NCBI RefSeq assembly: GCF_020283565.1
Contig: NC_060061.1
Span: 41,949,362-42,013,361, forward strand
Direction of reading: 5' to 3'
Length of the DNA: 64,000 bases
DNA from: Trifolium pratense
Taxonomy: Eukaryota; Streptophyta; Magnoliopsida; Fabales; Fabaceae
The notes below the pieces were generated by a model. That model made no database searches. It saw only the letters and a list, made by a program, of their open reading frames with translations, and was not told where the DNA came from. Shown here piece after piece: positions 36,501 to 46,200 of the stretch. Numbering within the stretch: position 1 is the first letter of the stretch; each line of letters opens with the position of its first letter. The position numbers were made by a program, and so were the translations under genes.

Positions 36501-39500
36501 CCTCCTAAAGCTAAACCAGTTGTCCACAAACCATCTAATCTACATCCCATGCTCACAAGAGCCAAAGATGGTTTTACACAGCCTCGTCTTGAGCCCAGAT
36601 TACTTCTTACTCACATTGAGCCTGCATCTGTTAAACAAGCTCTTCAGGTGCCTGAATGGAAAACTGCAATGCAAGCTGAATATGATGCCTTATTGGCCAA
36701 TAACACTTGGACACTAGTGCCTTTACCGTCTGATAGATCTTCAATTGGCTGCAAATGGGTTTTTCGTGTTAAACAAAATTCTGATGGCACTCTCAACAAG
36801 TATAAAGCACGCTTAGTTGCCAAAGGTTTTCACCAACGACAAGGGATTGACTTCACTGAGACATTCTCCCCAGTTGTGAAGCCCGTTACTATCCGGCTGA
36901 TTCTCACCCTTGCCATCACACAAAAATGGTCCTTACAACAGCTGGATGTCAACAATGCCTTCCTTAATGGGCATCTTACTGAAGAGGTCTATATGCAACA
37001 ACCGCAAGGTTTTGAACAAGGTGACTCTTCTCTGGTTTGCAAGCTCAATAAAGCTCTCTATGGCCTCAAGCAGGCCCCTAGGCAATGGTTTGAGAAACTG
37101 CAAGCTACTCTATTAAAGTTGGGTTTCAAAGCTAGCAGATGTGACCCGTCCCTGTTCATTTACTCAGCTTCCGGTCATGTTCTCTATTTCCTTGTTTATG
37201 TGGATGATATTATTCTCACTGGTACATCTCCCTCTCTCATCCAGTCATTTATTACTCAACTTAATCAAGCATTCTCTCTCAAGCATCTGGGTGATCTGGA
37301 CTATTTTCTTGGGATTGAGGTTAAGTCACTGCCTGATGGGTCTCTTGCTCTCAATCAATCCAAGTACATTAGAGACATTCTCACAAGGACCAAAATGCTT
37401 AACTGCAGCCCTGTCTCCACCCCTATGCAGTCCTCTTGCAAGCTCAGCAAACTTGGTTCTAATGCCTTAGCTGATCCGTTCATGTATAGGTCTGTAGTGG
37501 GTGCTCTACAATATGCCACCATCACCAGGCCAGAAATATCTTACTCTGTTAACAAAGTTTGTCAGTTCATGTCCCATCCATTAGAATCTCATTGGACTGC
37601 AGTGAAACGCATTTTGCGTTATCTTAAGGGCACTATGGATCACCATCTGCGCCTACACCCTCTCTCTTCTCACCAGCCTCCTTCCATCAAGGCCTTTTGT
37701 GATGCTGATTGGGCTTCTGACCCTGATGATCGAAGAAGTACCTCTGGTGCTGCTGTGTATTTTGGTCCCAACCTTGTCTCTTGGTGGTCTCGTAAGCAGC
37801 CAGTTGTGGCCAGATCTAGTGCAGAGGCTGAATATCGAAGCCTTGCTCATGTCACTGCTGAGATCTTATGGATTCAAACCTTGCTTCAGGAATTGCTTGT
37901 GCCTTCCACCACTCCCCTTGTGTTATGTGATAATCAATCGACAGTTGCTCTCGCACACAATCCTGTTCTTCATGCTCGTACAAAACATATGGAGATTGAT
38001 CTTTTCTTTGTCCGAGAGAAGGTCCTTGCTAAGCAGCTTCAGGTGGTACACATTCCTGGCACTGACCAGTGGGCCGATCTATTCACCAAACCCCTTTCCT
38101 CTGCTAAGTTTCTTGCTCTCAGACCCAAGCTCAATGTGGGCTCCTCCTCTCACCCACCTTGAGCTTGTGGGGGGGGGGGGTATTAGAGATACATCAACAG
38201 ATTATAAATATAGCTTAGTTAAAGTTTACTCTATGTGTAATTAGCTGAGTCAAAGCTTACTCTATGTGTAATTAGGCAGTTATGACAGCTGGCAATTAAT
38301 GGACAGCTGGCAGTCACAATTAGGATAGAACCTGCTATAGCAGGTCATAGTTCCATCTACTATAAATGAGGAACTTGTAACTGCCTGTAACTAATTCAGT
38401 TCAATACAAGAAAATGAAAATTCAATATTCAGTTTCTCTTTCATCTTCTTTCAATAAGGTGCATCTTGCTTTGTGGTTTTGATTTTTGCCGTATTGTTTT
38501 GTTTTTGTTATTCCATGGGCATAGAAACTTTCTTTGCACTTGAATCAACAAGCAGGTTTGGTGGGAAAAGTATAACATGGTATCGAGAGCTTGTTTCGAT
38601 CCTCCTTAGATCGTATGTCATTATTCCGCTGCCGAGTTCCCAAAAATTTGGGAATATTGTGTGTTTGATTGCTAGTGTTGGGTATTTTGAATTATTTTGT
38701 TGGATCTTTCTCGTGCTGTTTTGAAAGAATCGGCTGGAAAATAGGAGGAAAGGTTTCTGCCTATTTTGGCTGAAAAATTTGGGACTTTCACTATTTTGAA
38801 TTCTGCCTATTTGTGTATCTCTAATTCTAACAAGAACAACTACTTAATGTTTTCTTTTTGTCTTTCATTTACATAGGAGGAAAGGTTTCTGAAACTGAAA
38901 AGAGGCTCATGTATTGGCCTGCATGTAACAGGTCGTTGAATTCAGAATTTATAACTGCTCCAAGGCTCAACATTCAAGTAAGTTATGTTTTTTTTTTTCT
39001 TTCAAGAATAAGTGGGAGATCTATAAACAATTAGGTCAGAGAGCTTCTTACATCTGGAGAAATATTACTCGAAAATATTCAAAATAATTTATGCTTGCCA
39101 AGAGTTTCAATTCTAAAATCTAAGCTATAAACATTAATTTATGATGCTTTGTATTGGCAGTTAAGTCCCATCAATTACAAAGATAGTCTTCTAAGATTTG
39201 TGAAAGATTGTGGACCAATAGCCCAAAAGGTTGCAGCAAAAAAACTAGAAGGCCTAAAGTTTCAACAACCTTCAAATGCAAACAATTTGAATATTGTTAA
39301 TAAGTCATTGACTATTCAAGATAGTGAAAGTCAACAAAAAAGAAGTATCAACACCATTTCAAATGTTGTGGACAAAAACATTTTCATCAATAACAGTTAT
39401 CAAGCCTTTGCAGCTGCTCTTATGCACACATCAGTTTATGATAATGCTGAAAAGGAAATAAATCTTTTTGGAGCTAAGATCTCTAATGAAAATGGAAATG

Positions 39501-39664
39501 TCAGCAATAATAGTTGTATCTTAAATAGAAATATGGTTTCCAAGGTTGACAATGTATTCAACATAATTAGACAACAGAATTTTCCTGCTTCAAATCAAAA
39601 TATGCCAATTGTCCATCCAACAAGTATGATCTCAAGGCCCTGTGAAAATTCATTCCAATCTTAG
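27351..39664 (+). CDS. Bromodomain-containing nuclear protein (10 coding exons)
   Basis: Coding exons by GT-AG sites and frame: 27351-27354, 29367-29557, 29700-29751, 29834-29897, 30471-30516, 30642-30740, 30982-31050, 31178-31325, 38877-38977, 39161-39664. Joined they give 1278 nt, 425 residues plus stop, with every phase consistent. Residues 1-75 are basic (RRRSSRIVASNEKKQQEKER). A bromodomain occupies ~92-185: VIDFLQRKDQDDLFGEPVNP, a VENYNIIVKEPMDFGTM core, then LLLCFNAMNAYPETSRHH. Bromodomains read acetyl-lysine on histones. Here the usual acetyl-lysine-binding Asn (Y-N in most) aligns with Tyr166, so binding may be altered. The C-terminus is Asn/Ser-rich without a known domain. The ATG lies in a 25-nt exon (27330-27354) with a splice acceptor before it, so a 5' UTR intron lies upstream. 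Intron 8 is 7551 bp because of nested retrotransposons in the sense direction. It is one of the little-studied plant bromodomain proteins; the exact subfamily was not determined. Confidence 0.88.
28737..28899. mobile_element. MULE-type MITE in intron 1 of the bromodomain gene
   Basis: Starts GGAAAATGCTCAGGGCACTG and ends GGGCACTGGTTAGCATGACC plus C: the same family as 17544-17725. The flanks AAAAAAAAA and AACAAAAAA may be a degraded 9-bp target duplication. Confidence 0.75.
30359..30406. repeat. (TA)n microsatellite in a bromodomain-gene intron
   Basis: About 23 uninterrupted TA units, in the intron before exon 5. A (TAA)n tract (30551-30596) follows in the next intron. Both are likely polymorphic. 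Confidence 0.95.
30551..30596. repeat. (TAA)n microsatellite in a bromodomain-gene intron
   Basis: About 15 TAA units between exons 5 and 6. Confidence 0.95.
32026..32195 (+). repeat. LTR1 of the outer element (170 bp)
   Basis: Starts TGTTAGATAATAAAAT, ends CTCTAATTCTAACA, and is followed immediately by TGGTATCAGAGC (initiator-tRNA primer site). The last 27 bp recur at 38806-38832, next to the matching target duplication. Confidence 0.8.
32720..33105 (+). repeat. Pyrimidine-rich minisatellite
   Basis: About a dozen variants of a ~30-bp unit built from TTGCATTGCACTTCTCCC and TATTGCACTTCTTCTGA. It lies in the internal region of the outer retroelement. It keeps long frames open on both strands (131 and 96 codons), which are repeat artefacts, not genes. 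Confidence 0.9.
33303..33436 (+). repeat. Left part of second LTR-like segment, split by the Copia element
   Basis: Begins TGTTAGAAGTTTATTTTATT just after a purine tract. It resumes after the Copia element at 38462 and ends GTATAACA at 38577, directly before TGGTATCGAGAGC. Removing the insertion gives a ~250-bp LTR. Confidence 0.6.
33437..33712 (+). repeat. 5' LTR of the Copia element (276 bp)
   Basis: Contains a promoter-like TACTATAAATGAGG (33613-33626) that would place transcription start near 33650, and an internal near-repeat of AGTCAAAGCTTACTCTATG / TTAAAGTTTACTCTATG. Identical by eye to 38181-38456. Confidence 0.95.
33738..38162 (+). CDS. Copia gag-pol polyprotein
   Basis: 1474 uninterrupted residues in Copia order. 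Gag (UBN2-like) covers ~30-240, followed by a Gly/Arg-rich tract (~275-295) and a CCHC zinc knuckle C300-x2-C303-x4-H308-x4-C313. The aspartic protease is D397-S398-G399 (WFPDSGASFH). Integrase has its HHCC region before ~610 and a catalytic core with LQTDWGGEF and QNGVVERKHRHI. Reverse transcriptase carries the YVDD motif at 1154-1157, and RNase H starts near C1321 (CDADWASDPDDRRSTSG). The C-terminus keeps the usual KHMEIDLFFVRE and DLFTKPL motifs. All catalytic motifs that I can place are intact, so the element may be competent. It is GC-richer than its surroundings. The start ATG is 25 bp after the primer site. Confidence 0.97.
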   Translation: MAAPTTPPHSSASGVAGTSVFSSDSQKLQFSLKISEKLTEDNFPLWRQQIEPYINAHNLTEFVVCPRVPPQFLTDSDRAIGVTNPAYLSWRSRDGMLLSWLQSTLSSEILTRMIGCSFSHELWDRLFTYFQKQIRAKARHLRVELRTHTLADRSVKEYLLQIRKTVDALASIGDPLPPSHHIDVILEGLPSDFAPVVSVIEGRFDAIDLDEVEVLLLAHELRMEKFKKRVISDVASLNLTHASSSTAHVTNGDSNETPTESPPPPSPEPDYNSFRGSRGGRGGRGGRGGRGRGRNSDLQCQVCAKFGHSALNCWHRFNQQFQGNPAPPVPQPRYGNPYGNPYGNPYGNAPPQAFGYAPFPPQNTWMRPPAQAQLTMAPPSAFLTNAAPSTSNSWFPDSGASFHVTGDSRNLQQLTPFEGHDQIYIGNGQGLPILSSGSSTFPSPTHPHLNLTLNNLLHVPHITKNLISVSQFCKDNSVYFVFTSNECLVKSQANNATLLQGQVGSDGLYEFQAIRLHTGKPPLVPKSLSSNSSMSVAKFPSVNSLTVANNPVCITQNSQYMWHLRLGHPHSNTLKLVLQHCKIPFNSNKDVSTFCTACCMGKAHKLHSLPSHTQYTHPLELVFSDLWGPSPQPSTLGYNYYITFVDAYSRFTWIYLLKSKSDAFIIFKQFKAMVELQFGHSLKALQTDWGGEFRPFTKFLKDLGVIHRLICPHTHHQNGVVERKHRHIVDLGLTLLSQASLPLSYWDYAFLTAVYLINRLPSAPLDFKIPYTLLFHQDPDYKFLKVFGCACFPLLRPYNTHKLDYRSHECLFLGYSPSHKGYRCLSPNGRLFISKDVIFNESRFPFIDLFTSPHSAVPSKSSAVTLSPLVHHPSHSPSPTSSPSPSIPNSPPPSASSPVVSPTSPPVTSPESLSPPNAPPIPPKAKPVVHKPSNLHPMLTRAKDGFTQPRLEPRLLLTHIEPASVKQALQVPEWKTAMQAEYDALLANNTWTLVPLPSDRSSIGCKWVFRVKQNSDGTLNKYKARLVAKGFHQRQGIDFTETFSPVVKPVTIRLILTLAITQKWSLQQLDVNNAFLNGHLTEEVYMQQPQGFEQGDSSLVCKLNKALYGLKQAPRQWFEKLQATLLKLGFKASRCDPSLFIYSASGHVLYFLVYVDDIILTGTSPSLIQSFITQLNQAFSLKHLGDLDYFLGIEVKSLPDGSLALNQSKYIRDILTRTKMLNCSPVSTPMQSSCKLSKLGSNALADPFMYRSVVGALQYATITRPEISYSVNKVCQFMSHPLESHWTAVKRILRYLKGTMDHHLRLHPLSSHQPPSIKAFCDADWASDPDDRRSTSGAAVYFGPNLVSWWSRKQPVVARSSAEAEYRSLAHVTAEILWIQTLLQELLVPSTTPLVLCDNQSTVALAHNPVLHARTKHMEIDLFFVREKVLAKQLQVVHIPGTDQWADLFTKPLSSAKFLALRPKLNVGSSSHPP
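38181..38456 (+). repeat. 3' LTR of the Copia element (276 bp)
   Basis: Follows directly on a run of G (38168-38180). Ends TTCAATA before the AGGTG target duplication. No difference from the 5' LTR was seen. Confidence 0.95.
38745..38805 (+). other. Scrambled junction with a copied piece of host exon 9
   Basis: ATAGGAGGAAAGGTTTCTG (38741-38759) repeats exactly at 38873-38891, where it is the splice acceptor and first 15 bases of bromodomain exon 9. Next come short patches resembling nearby retroelement sequence (AAAATTTGGGA, TATTTTGAATT). The layout looks like templated filler DNA at a repaired deletion. Confidence 0.6.
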
Positions 39665-41040
39665 TGATCAGGTTGTTAATCTTACTTTTATGCATTTAGT
39701 TATGTATTTGAAATATTTTAATTGTATTAGATGCTTTGTGGAATTTATGTTGTTGAATACTCTATTTTGTATGTTGTCATGATATGTTATGCTATAGTTA
39801 AAGTTCAAGATGAATTTAGAACTGCTATTTAAGAGTTTATGTACTCTTATTTACCTCTCTTCTTTGAAAGTTGTAGGGAGATAAATGATTATTGTTTACC
39901 CAAAATAAATGTTGTGACTATTTTTATTTAGATATAGTGTTTGAGTTGTGTTATTCAACTTTTTTATTTAAAAAACAATTTATAAAAGAGATACCGGATT
40001 CAAATCGCTGTTTTAAAAAAGTTTTAATCTTCTTTAAGACAATCACAAATATTCCATTTCAAAGTTTTTAAGAATTTTATATGTTAAAATCTTAAATTTT
40101 GAAAATATACTTGTAGTGTTTCATGTAATTTTAAGTGTTTAAATTTTAAATAGTAAAACTTAGTCTACATTTTGAACTTTCATGTAATTGTACGTCAATT
40201 AACTATATATTTTTGATTTTTTTTTAAATATTTATATGTAATGACCAATTGACCCAAAAATTACAGATTTTTCATCCAACCATTAACTATGATTGGATCG
40301 GGTAACAAATTTAACTAAAATTGGCCCAATCGAACTCTCGAACACCCCGTGTTTTGAATGATTTTTTACAAGTTATTTAACCTCATTTCACACTTTATTC
40401 AAAATACACAATAAGTAAGCGATGTGACTATTGTTGTTGTGCATGACTCTCACTAACACCTCACCAATAAAAACATTCATATTGGTTAAATCATCATCGA
40501 TCTCTCTTAAAATTGTCACTGATTTGAGCATTGAAGTCCTTATAGATACATTACCCCGAGATATTCTTCCATCGATCCAAAAATTTGGACCACATTCTTG
40601 GTCACACACACAAGAAAAGTAAATGTAGAAAAAGTAATAATAAAATAATATATAATTTTTTAAATGATTAAATTATTTGTTGTGTTTTGAGTGTGTGATC
40701 AAATTTAATTTCTTGGTCTTATGACCACATAAGAATAACTCCATCACCCCTACGAAGTTGCAATGTCATCCTCTACCCGCTCTTATCTTACCTCATTAAC
40801 AATTATACTTAATATTTAATTTTTTTTGAAGAAGCTAAATTAGTCCACCCGAATTGGCGCCAGAGAGAATCGAACCTCAGACCTCAAGAGGAGTACACTC
40901 TCAGGTCCCAAGTCAATACCAATGCAGTGAGTTTATACTTAATTTTTAAATATTTGTAATTTAGTGGAAAAAATAAGAGGATTTTAAGGACTTTCCAAAG
41001 GAGGCCTTTAGGACACCATAATAGTTTTTACTATGTATAA
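39665..41040. other. Intergenic, 3' flank of the bromodomain gene
   Basis: The 3' UTR presumably runs to about 39900. A SINE-like minus-strand repeat with a box-B-like GAGGTTCGATTCTC lies at ~40834-40935. Nothing else supported. Confidence 0.4.
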
Positions 41041-42400
41041 CTAGCATAATACCCGTGCTATCGCACGGGTCGTAACGTTACGCGTATATTTTTTAAGTTA
41101 CACTTTGCTAAGTCAACTTTTAAAAAGTAATAAGAGTATATATTCATTAATAGTTAAAGTAATATGATTAATTAAAAGATGGTTAACATTACTTGAAAAA
41201 TGTTTTTAAAGTTAAATTTATTTAATCAATTATATACATAATTTGTCCCATGTATGATTTATTTAGTATATATGATAGTTATTTTGAGATTGTTATGAGT
41301 TTCATGAATCAGTAGCATAATTTGTCTCATGTATGATTTATTTAATATATATGATTATTATTTTGATATTGTTATGAGTTATATGAATCAGTAGCATAAT
41401 TTGTCCCATGGATGATTTATTTATTATATATGATTGTTATTTTGATATTGTTATGAGTTATATGAATCAGTAACATATTTCGTCTCATGTAAGATTTATT
41501 TAGTATATATATATGATAGTTATTTTGAGATTGTTATGAGCTCATTAATCAGTAGCATAATTTGTCTCATGTATGATTTATTTAATATATGTGATTGTTA
41601 TTTTGATATTGTTATGAGTTATATGAATCAGTAGTATAATTTGTCTCATGTATGATTTATTTAGTATATAAGATAGTTATTTTGAGATTGTTATGAGTTT
41701 CATGAATTAGTAGCATAATTTGTCTCATGTATGATTTATTTAGTATATATGATAATTATTTTGAGGTTGTTATCAGTATATATGATATTATGAAATTTTT
41801 AAAATTTTTATAAAAAACAATAATACAATATTATAATTTTTACCATGTGTTAGAATATTTTGTCCAAATACCCATTATATATTGTTTCTGTCTTTGCAAT
41901 ATATTAGAAATAAAATAATACAATATCCATACTTTAGTATAGATAGCTAGCCTTAGCATATGCATGAACATGTGGATGTGGAGTGTATCCATGAATTCAC
42001 GTCCCTTCCATTTTACTATAGTATAAAGGATATTTTCTTTGTAGTTTAAATAAAAATTTAATTGAATCATACAATGTTACTACATTTAAAATGAAAAATA
42101 CTCATATATTACCATATACCTTCATCCCATATAAAATAACCAATTTTTATTAATTTTAAGGGACCTGTGCTATCGCACGAGTTGTAATGTTATGCCTATA
42201 TTCATATAAATTACACTTTATTAATAAAAATTAAAAAAAAATTGTTGTTCGAAGTTAGATTTATTTAATCAGTATGAGTACTATGAATTAATAGCATATT
42301 TGTCCCATATATGATTTATTTAATGTAAATGTTAGCTATTTTGAAACTGTTATCAATTACATGAATGAGTAGTATAATTTGTCTAAAAATGGATTATGAA
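41041..42400 (-). mobile_element. Helitron-like element, minus orientation
   Basis: Read on the minus strand, the 3' terminus is an 8-bp perfect hairpin, ACCCGTGC (41051-41058) and GCACGGGT (41063-41070), followed by six bases and CTAG ending at 41041, next to T. A decayed second copy of the same terminus (ACCTGTGCTATCGCACGAGT) lies at ~42164-42183, with at least one unit of the 79-bp repeat behind it. The 5' end was not found, so the right boundary is approximate. Confidence 0.6.
41237..41776. repeat. 79-bp minisatellite, about seven units
   Basis: Each unit runs CATAATTTGTCTCATGTATG, then ATTTATTTAGTATATATGAT and TTGTTATGAGTT...AATCAGTAG. Unit starts at 41237 and 41316 give a period of 79. 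Units alternate between two sub-variants (TTTTGAGATTG and TTTTGATATTG). Confidence 0.9.
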
Positions 42401-42789
42401 AAAATTGGAGATACTTGTTCCCTGATCTTGGGTGTGGCTTCATCTTCTCATCTCCTGTCATACATAACAATATTAGAGACAAAAAAGAAAGAAACCAAAT
42501 TAAATTTTTTTAGTAGTTTATAGATATGTATGTAGATCAATATAGAGAATAAAATTGATATTTTTATATTTTTTGGCATTATTTATACTTTGAGTTTGAA
42601 AAAACCAAAATATATAAACAAAACGAAGAAATAAAAATAAACTAAAAGACTTAAATTAAATAAATAATTAAACGGGTAAGGGGAGTGCAAACTGAAAACA
42701 GGGGATGCAAGTATAGCAAAACGTAGGCCCAAACCAAAAGGCTGGGGCACAGTAGCGTAAAAAAATAAAAAGGGCCAGGATTCAAACTG

Positions 42790-43250
42790 AGGTGATGATG
42801 GAAAGCTTACGGTGTGCAGCCGTGGACACTTGCACATTGGATCACATTGGGTATATATACACTTTTTCTTCACAGATCCTTCATTTTCCATTTTTCTTTC
42901 TCTCTCTTACTCCCTCCTTCACTCTTTCTCAACTCTGTTTCCGGCGGCCGGCCACCGTCCCTAGAAAAATCCCATATTCAACCAGAAACACTTATTTAAC
43001 CTTTTTAAACCCAAATCAAACCAAAAAAACACAAAATCAAACAAAAATCTCAAAAACCTACAAAACCCTAGATCTACTTTGTTGAATTTTTTTTTTCTTT
43101 CAAAACCCAACAACAAAATATATTTGCATCAAAACTTTGAACATACGAAAAAATAAAAACAATTTATTTGGCGTTCTTTTTTTTTTTTTTTTTTCATCTT
43201 TGTGAAGTTCACATCGGAGCTCCGCCGTCAAAGCTCTATCACAGGTCAAC
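42790..43250 (+). promoter_or_regulatory. Promoter and 5' leader without a recognisable gene
   Basis: A TATA-like GTATATATACAC (42850-42861) is followed by a long CT-rich leader (TTTCTTTCTCTCTCTTACTC) and an A/C-rich stretch with AAAACCCTAG, the telo-box seen in many plant 5' leaders (~43062). At 43243 CACAGGTCAAC could be a splice donor. Base composition differs sharply from the AT-rich flanks. No convincing ORF follows before the PHT4;1 gene, so it may start a non-coding transcript or be the remnant of a gene. Confidence 0.4.
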
Positions 43251-46200
43251 TATGAACTCATTAATGGAGTTTAATACCAGATATATGACCTTCATCATGT
43301 TGTAATTGGATTTTTTTTCGATCTGGGGTGTGGCTTCATCTTCTTCTCTTTTGCCAATCTGGTATTTTTCAGTTTCCTTTTAGATTCTAGATTCTACAAA
43401 AGTTTCTGAAATAAAATATAGTTTCTTTTTGGATCTGTATATATTCTTATTCCTCTTATTTAATGTTAATTGATCTTTTTTTTTTAATTTAAATTTGTTT
43501 ACTTTTACTCATCTTTTTTTTTTAATTCAGTTTGAGATATTTTTAGAACAATCATTTTAGAACAATTGTAATATGAATATTTCTAGAATATGTTTGGTTG
43601 TTTCAAATTCTATCATTAACTCTAATTTTAATTTAATTTAAACAGTAATAATGATATTTCTTACGCAACCTGCACATTTTTTTGGGTACAAAACCTGCAC
43701 CTGTACTGCAATCTACTGTGCAGTACTACCTACATGATTAATCACATCAAAGGTATAAGATTATATTAAATGAATATTAGTACTTCTGTATGCTCATTGT
43801 CATTGAGACCCACAAAATAAAAAAGTTTATTGCATCAGTGTAACCATTACCAATATCTCTTTCTCTTTCTAGTTTCTACACACCCTTGATCTACTTTTTA
43901 TTTTTATTTTTATAAATCTAATAAAATTGATAACTTTTCCATGTTTTGTATGGTTTTTTTTACTCGGTATATATGATTTATTCTTTTTATTTTGTAGATT
44001 TAATTATATTTTATTCATCTTTTTTCCTCTGTAAATATTGTAATTTAATTTTGATCTGAAACTAAAAGATAAAATTATGTTAATTGTACAATAAAATAAT
44101 ATGAATATGTTGTATAGTATACCTGCCATATAATCACTCAGAAATGTTATCAAAATCAAATTCTTCCACTTTCTTGGTATGTGTTTTCTTTTCTCGCGAT
44201 CTTCCTTGGTAGTGTTTTGTTTCCCGTGTTCATCTTTTGTTTTTATCATGAATAATTTTTGGGTCTTGGTTACTTGAATCTTTGAAAGTTGTTTGATGCA
44301 AAACCACTGTTTTCAACATCTCCCTATCTTGTGACAGATCATTGTGAAAAATTAAGTTAGATTATTTTTTGTTCTCCATGTGACATATCTTGTGAATACA
44401 TTGTTGGTATAACCTTTATGGATTAATACAATTATTTTGATGAAAAAGTAATATATAAAATTGTGTGAAGATTATACCTTGAAGTAGAATTTGTTCATGA
44501 ATCTTGAGTAGAATTTGTTCAATCATGAAAAATGTTATACTATTCTACTTTCACGTGTTCTTGTTTGATGTTATCACTAAAATACTTTCAACTTTCCTGC
44601 AAAGAACAAATATTCATTCAAGTTTAGATTATGCAGTTGAAGTAAGAAAAATCAAGAACAAATAAAACAGGTGAGAAGAGAAGTTTAAAATGAGTATGAG
44701 AAAAAATGAGTTTACCCGCGTTGTTGTTAGATGGAGATGAATATATTTTAATCTTTCTGCAAAACAAACAAAAAATCAAGTTATTATAGAATTGTAGTAA
44801 AAGATGATGAAGGAAAGAATTGTGAGAGAATGAGAAAATTAAGAGAGGTTCATTTGTTTCTAATTTATGTTGGTGAGAGAAGGTAATATAGCATTGAATT
44901 CAAAATTTGAATTCCACAATGAGAGGGAAATGTGGGTCAAAAAGTATTTTAAATTTGACATTGGGTTTTTATTAATTTTTTTGCAAAACATAAATTATAT
45001 ATTAAAGAAAATATACTTAATGATGAGAGAAATTAATAAAAAAACCAGAAAAAGTAGAAGATATGAGAAAGTGATTGAAATTTTGAATGAGTATATAATC
45101 AAATTTCAATTACTAAAGAGGGGGAAATGTTTTTTTAATTTGAAAAAATAGTGATAGAGATTTGTCAGTATTGGGAGAAGTGAAAGTGGGTAAAGGAAAA
45201 AGAGTGATGTGTGATGGGTAGGTCACATGTTAAATTTAAGATCAAAACTGAATTTTTTGAATTCTAACCAAATCAGTTTATTGGAACCAAATGGCTCATG
45301 GAAAGCAACTTTTTCTCTCACATAACAAAGTTTTGGCTTGGTTGGCTTGGAATATGGCTTAGTTACTTGCTCATTTAGTTCAGTTATATAAATTTTGGAC
45401 ACAAAATGTCCCTGTTTTGGACACATGTCATACTCTTAAGCAAGGGTATTTTTGATTTTACCAGGTACTATAGATTTCTTATATTGTAATTGATACTACC
45501 ACAACTAATGATCTAGTATTAAAAATGTTAAGAGTCTTGAACGAGGATAATTAAGCAAATAATGTCTGCAGTTTTATTGTAGACTATATATGAAAGAGTA
45601 GAAAATTGAATCTTTGAAAATATTTATCGAAAGCTCCTAGCCAGGTCAAGATCAAAAGGCTAAACCTTGTTGAAAAATTGTGTAATGCACAAATGGTGGT
45701 TGCTTTCACCATAGCATAATTGATGAATGCAGTTGAAGCATACAAACAAATATTGGACGCAGTCCGCTTCAAACAAGGTTGACTGATGACATTTAGTCAT
45801 GTTTGGTTTTTAGTAGTGAGTTTATAGTATTTGTGTTAGTTTTAGGTGTAATTACATGGTAAAAATAAGAAATTTAGCTCAATTGAAGAGAGTACACGAG
45901 TTTGAAGAAAAAACACAAAATATGATCAATTTACTGGAAAAATCGCGCCTCTATAGAACTTCATAGTGGCGCAATCCAAGCTACAAAATCAGGGGAAACT
46001 ATCTATATAAATCGCACCACGATTCTGTCCAAAACAAATCTCTCATGTAATTAAGAACTCAAATCGTGGCGAGATGGATTCTACATTGACACAATTTTGT
46101 GTCATGAATCAAATATATTAATAATTGAGTGTACCTAATTGAATATACCAGATGAAATATTTGTAAAACAGATCTTATAATTAGACTAGAGTCTCATCAT

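Larger units (their letters stand above)
33437..38456 (+). mobile_element. Intact Ty1/Copia LTR retrotransposon
   Basis: 5020 bp: LTR 33437-33712, primer site from 33713 (TGGTATCAG, initiator tRNA-Met), single gag-pol frame 33738-38162, G-rich polypurine tract 38166-38180, LTR 38181-38456, target duplication AGGTG (33432-33436 and 38457-38461). The two 276-bp LTRs are identical by eye. They begin TATTAG and end CAATA, i.e. non-canonical TA...TA termini instead of TG...CA; both the primer site and the purine tract fix these ends. It lies in the outer retroelement, in the sense direction of the bromodomain gene. Confidence 0.96.
32026..38832 (+). mobile_element. Chimeric, rearranged LTR retroelement (outer host of the Copia insertion)
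   Basis: Flanked by the 5-bp direct repeat AGAAC (32021-32025 and 38833-38837), inside intron 8 of the bromodomain gene. Order: LTR1 (32026-32195), primer site TGGTATCAGAGC, internal region with a minisatellite, purine tract AGCTTGAGGGG (~33289), and a second LTR-like segment (33303-33436 plus 38462-38577) split by the Copia element. Then come a second primer site with 167 bp of the same internal leader (38578-38744), a scrambled junction, and only the last 27 bp of LTR1 (38806-38832). There is no gag-pol. The two LTR types are not similar beyond their TGTTAG start and TAACA/TATAACA end, so this is a composite of two elements or a recombinant. Confidence 0.7.

Noticed and set aside
42164..42183. 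A second functional Helitron terminus.
   Set aside because: The hairpin is mutated and no CTRR end follows; treated as a relic.
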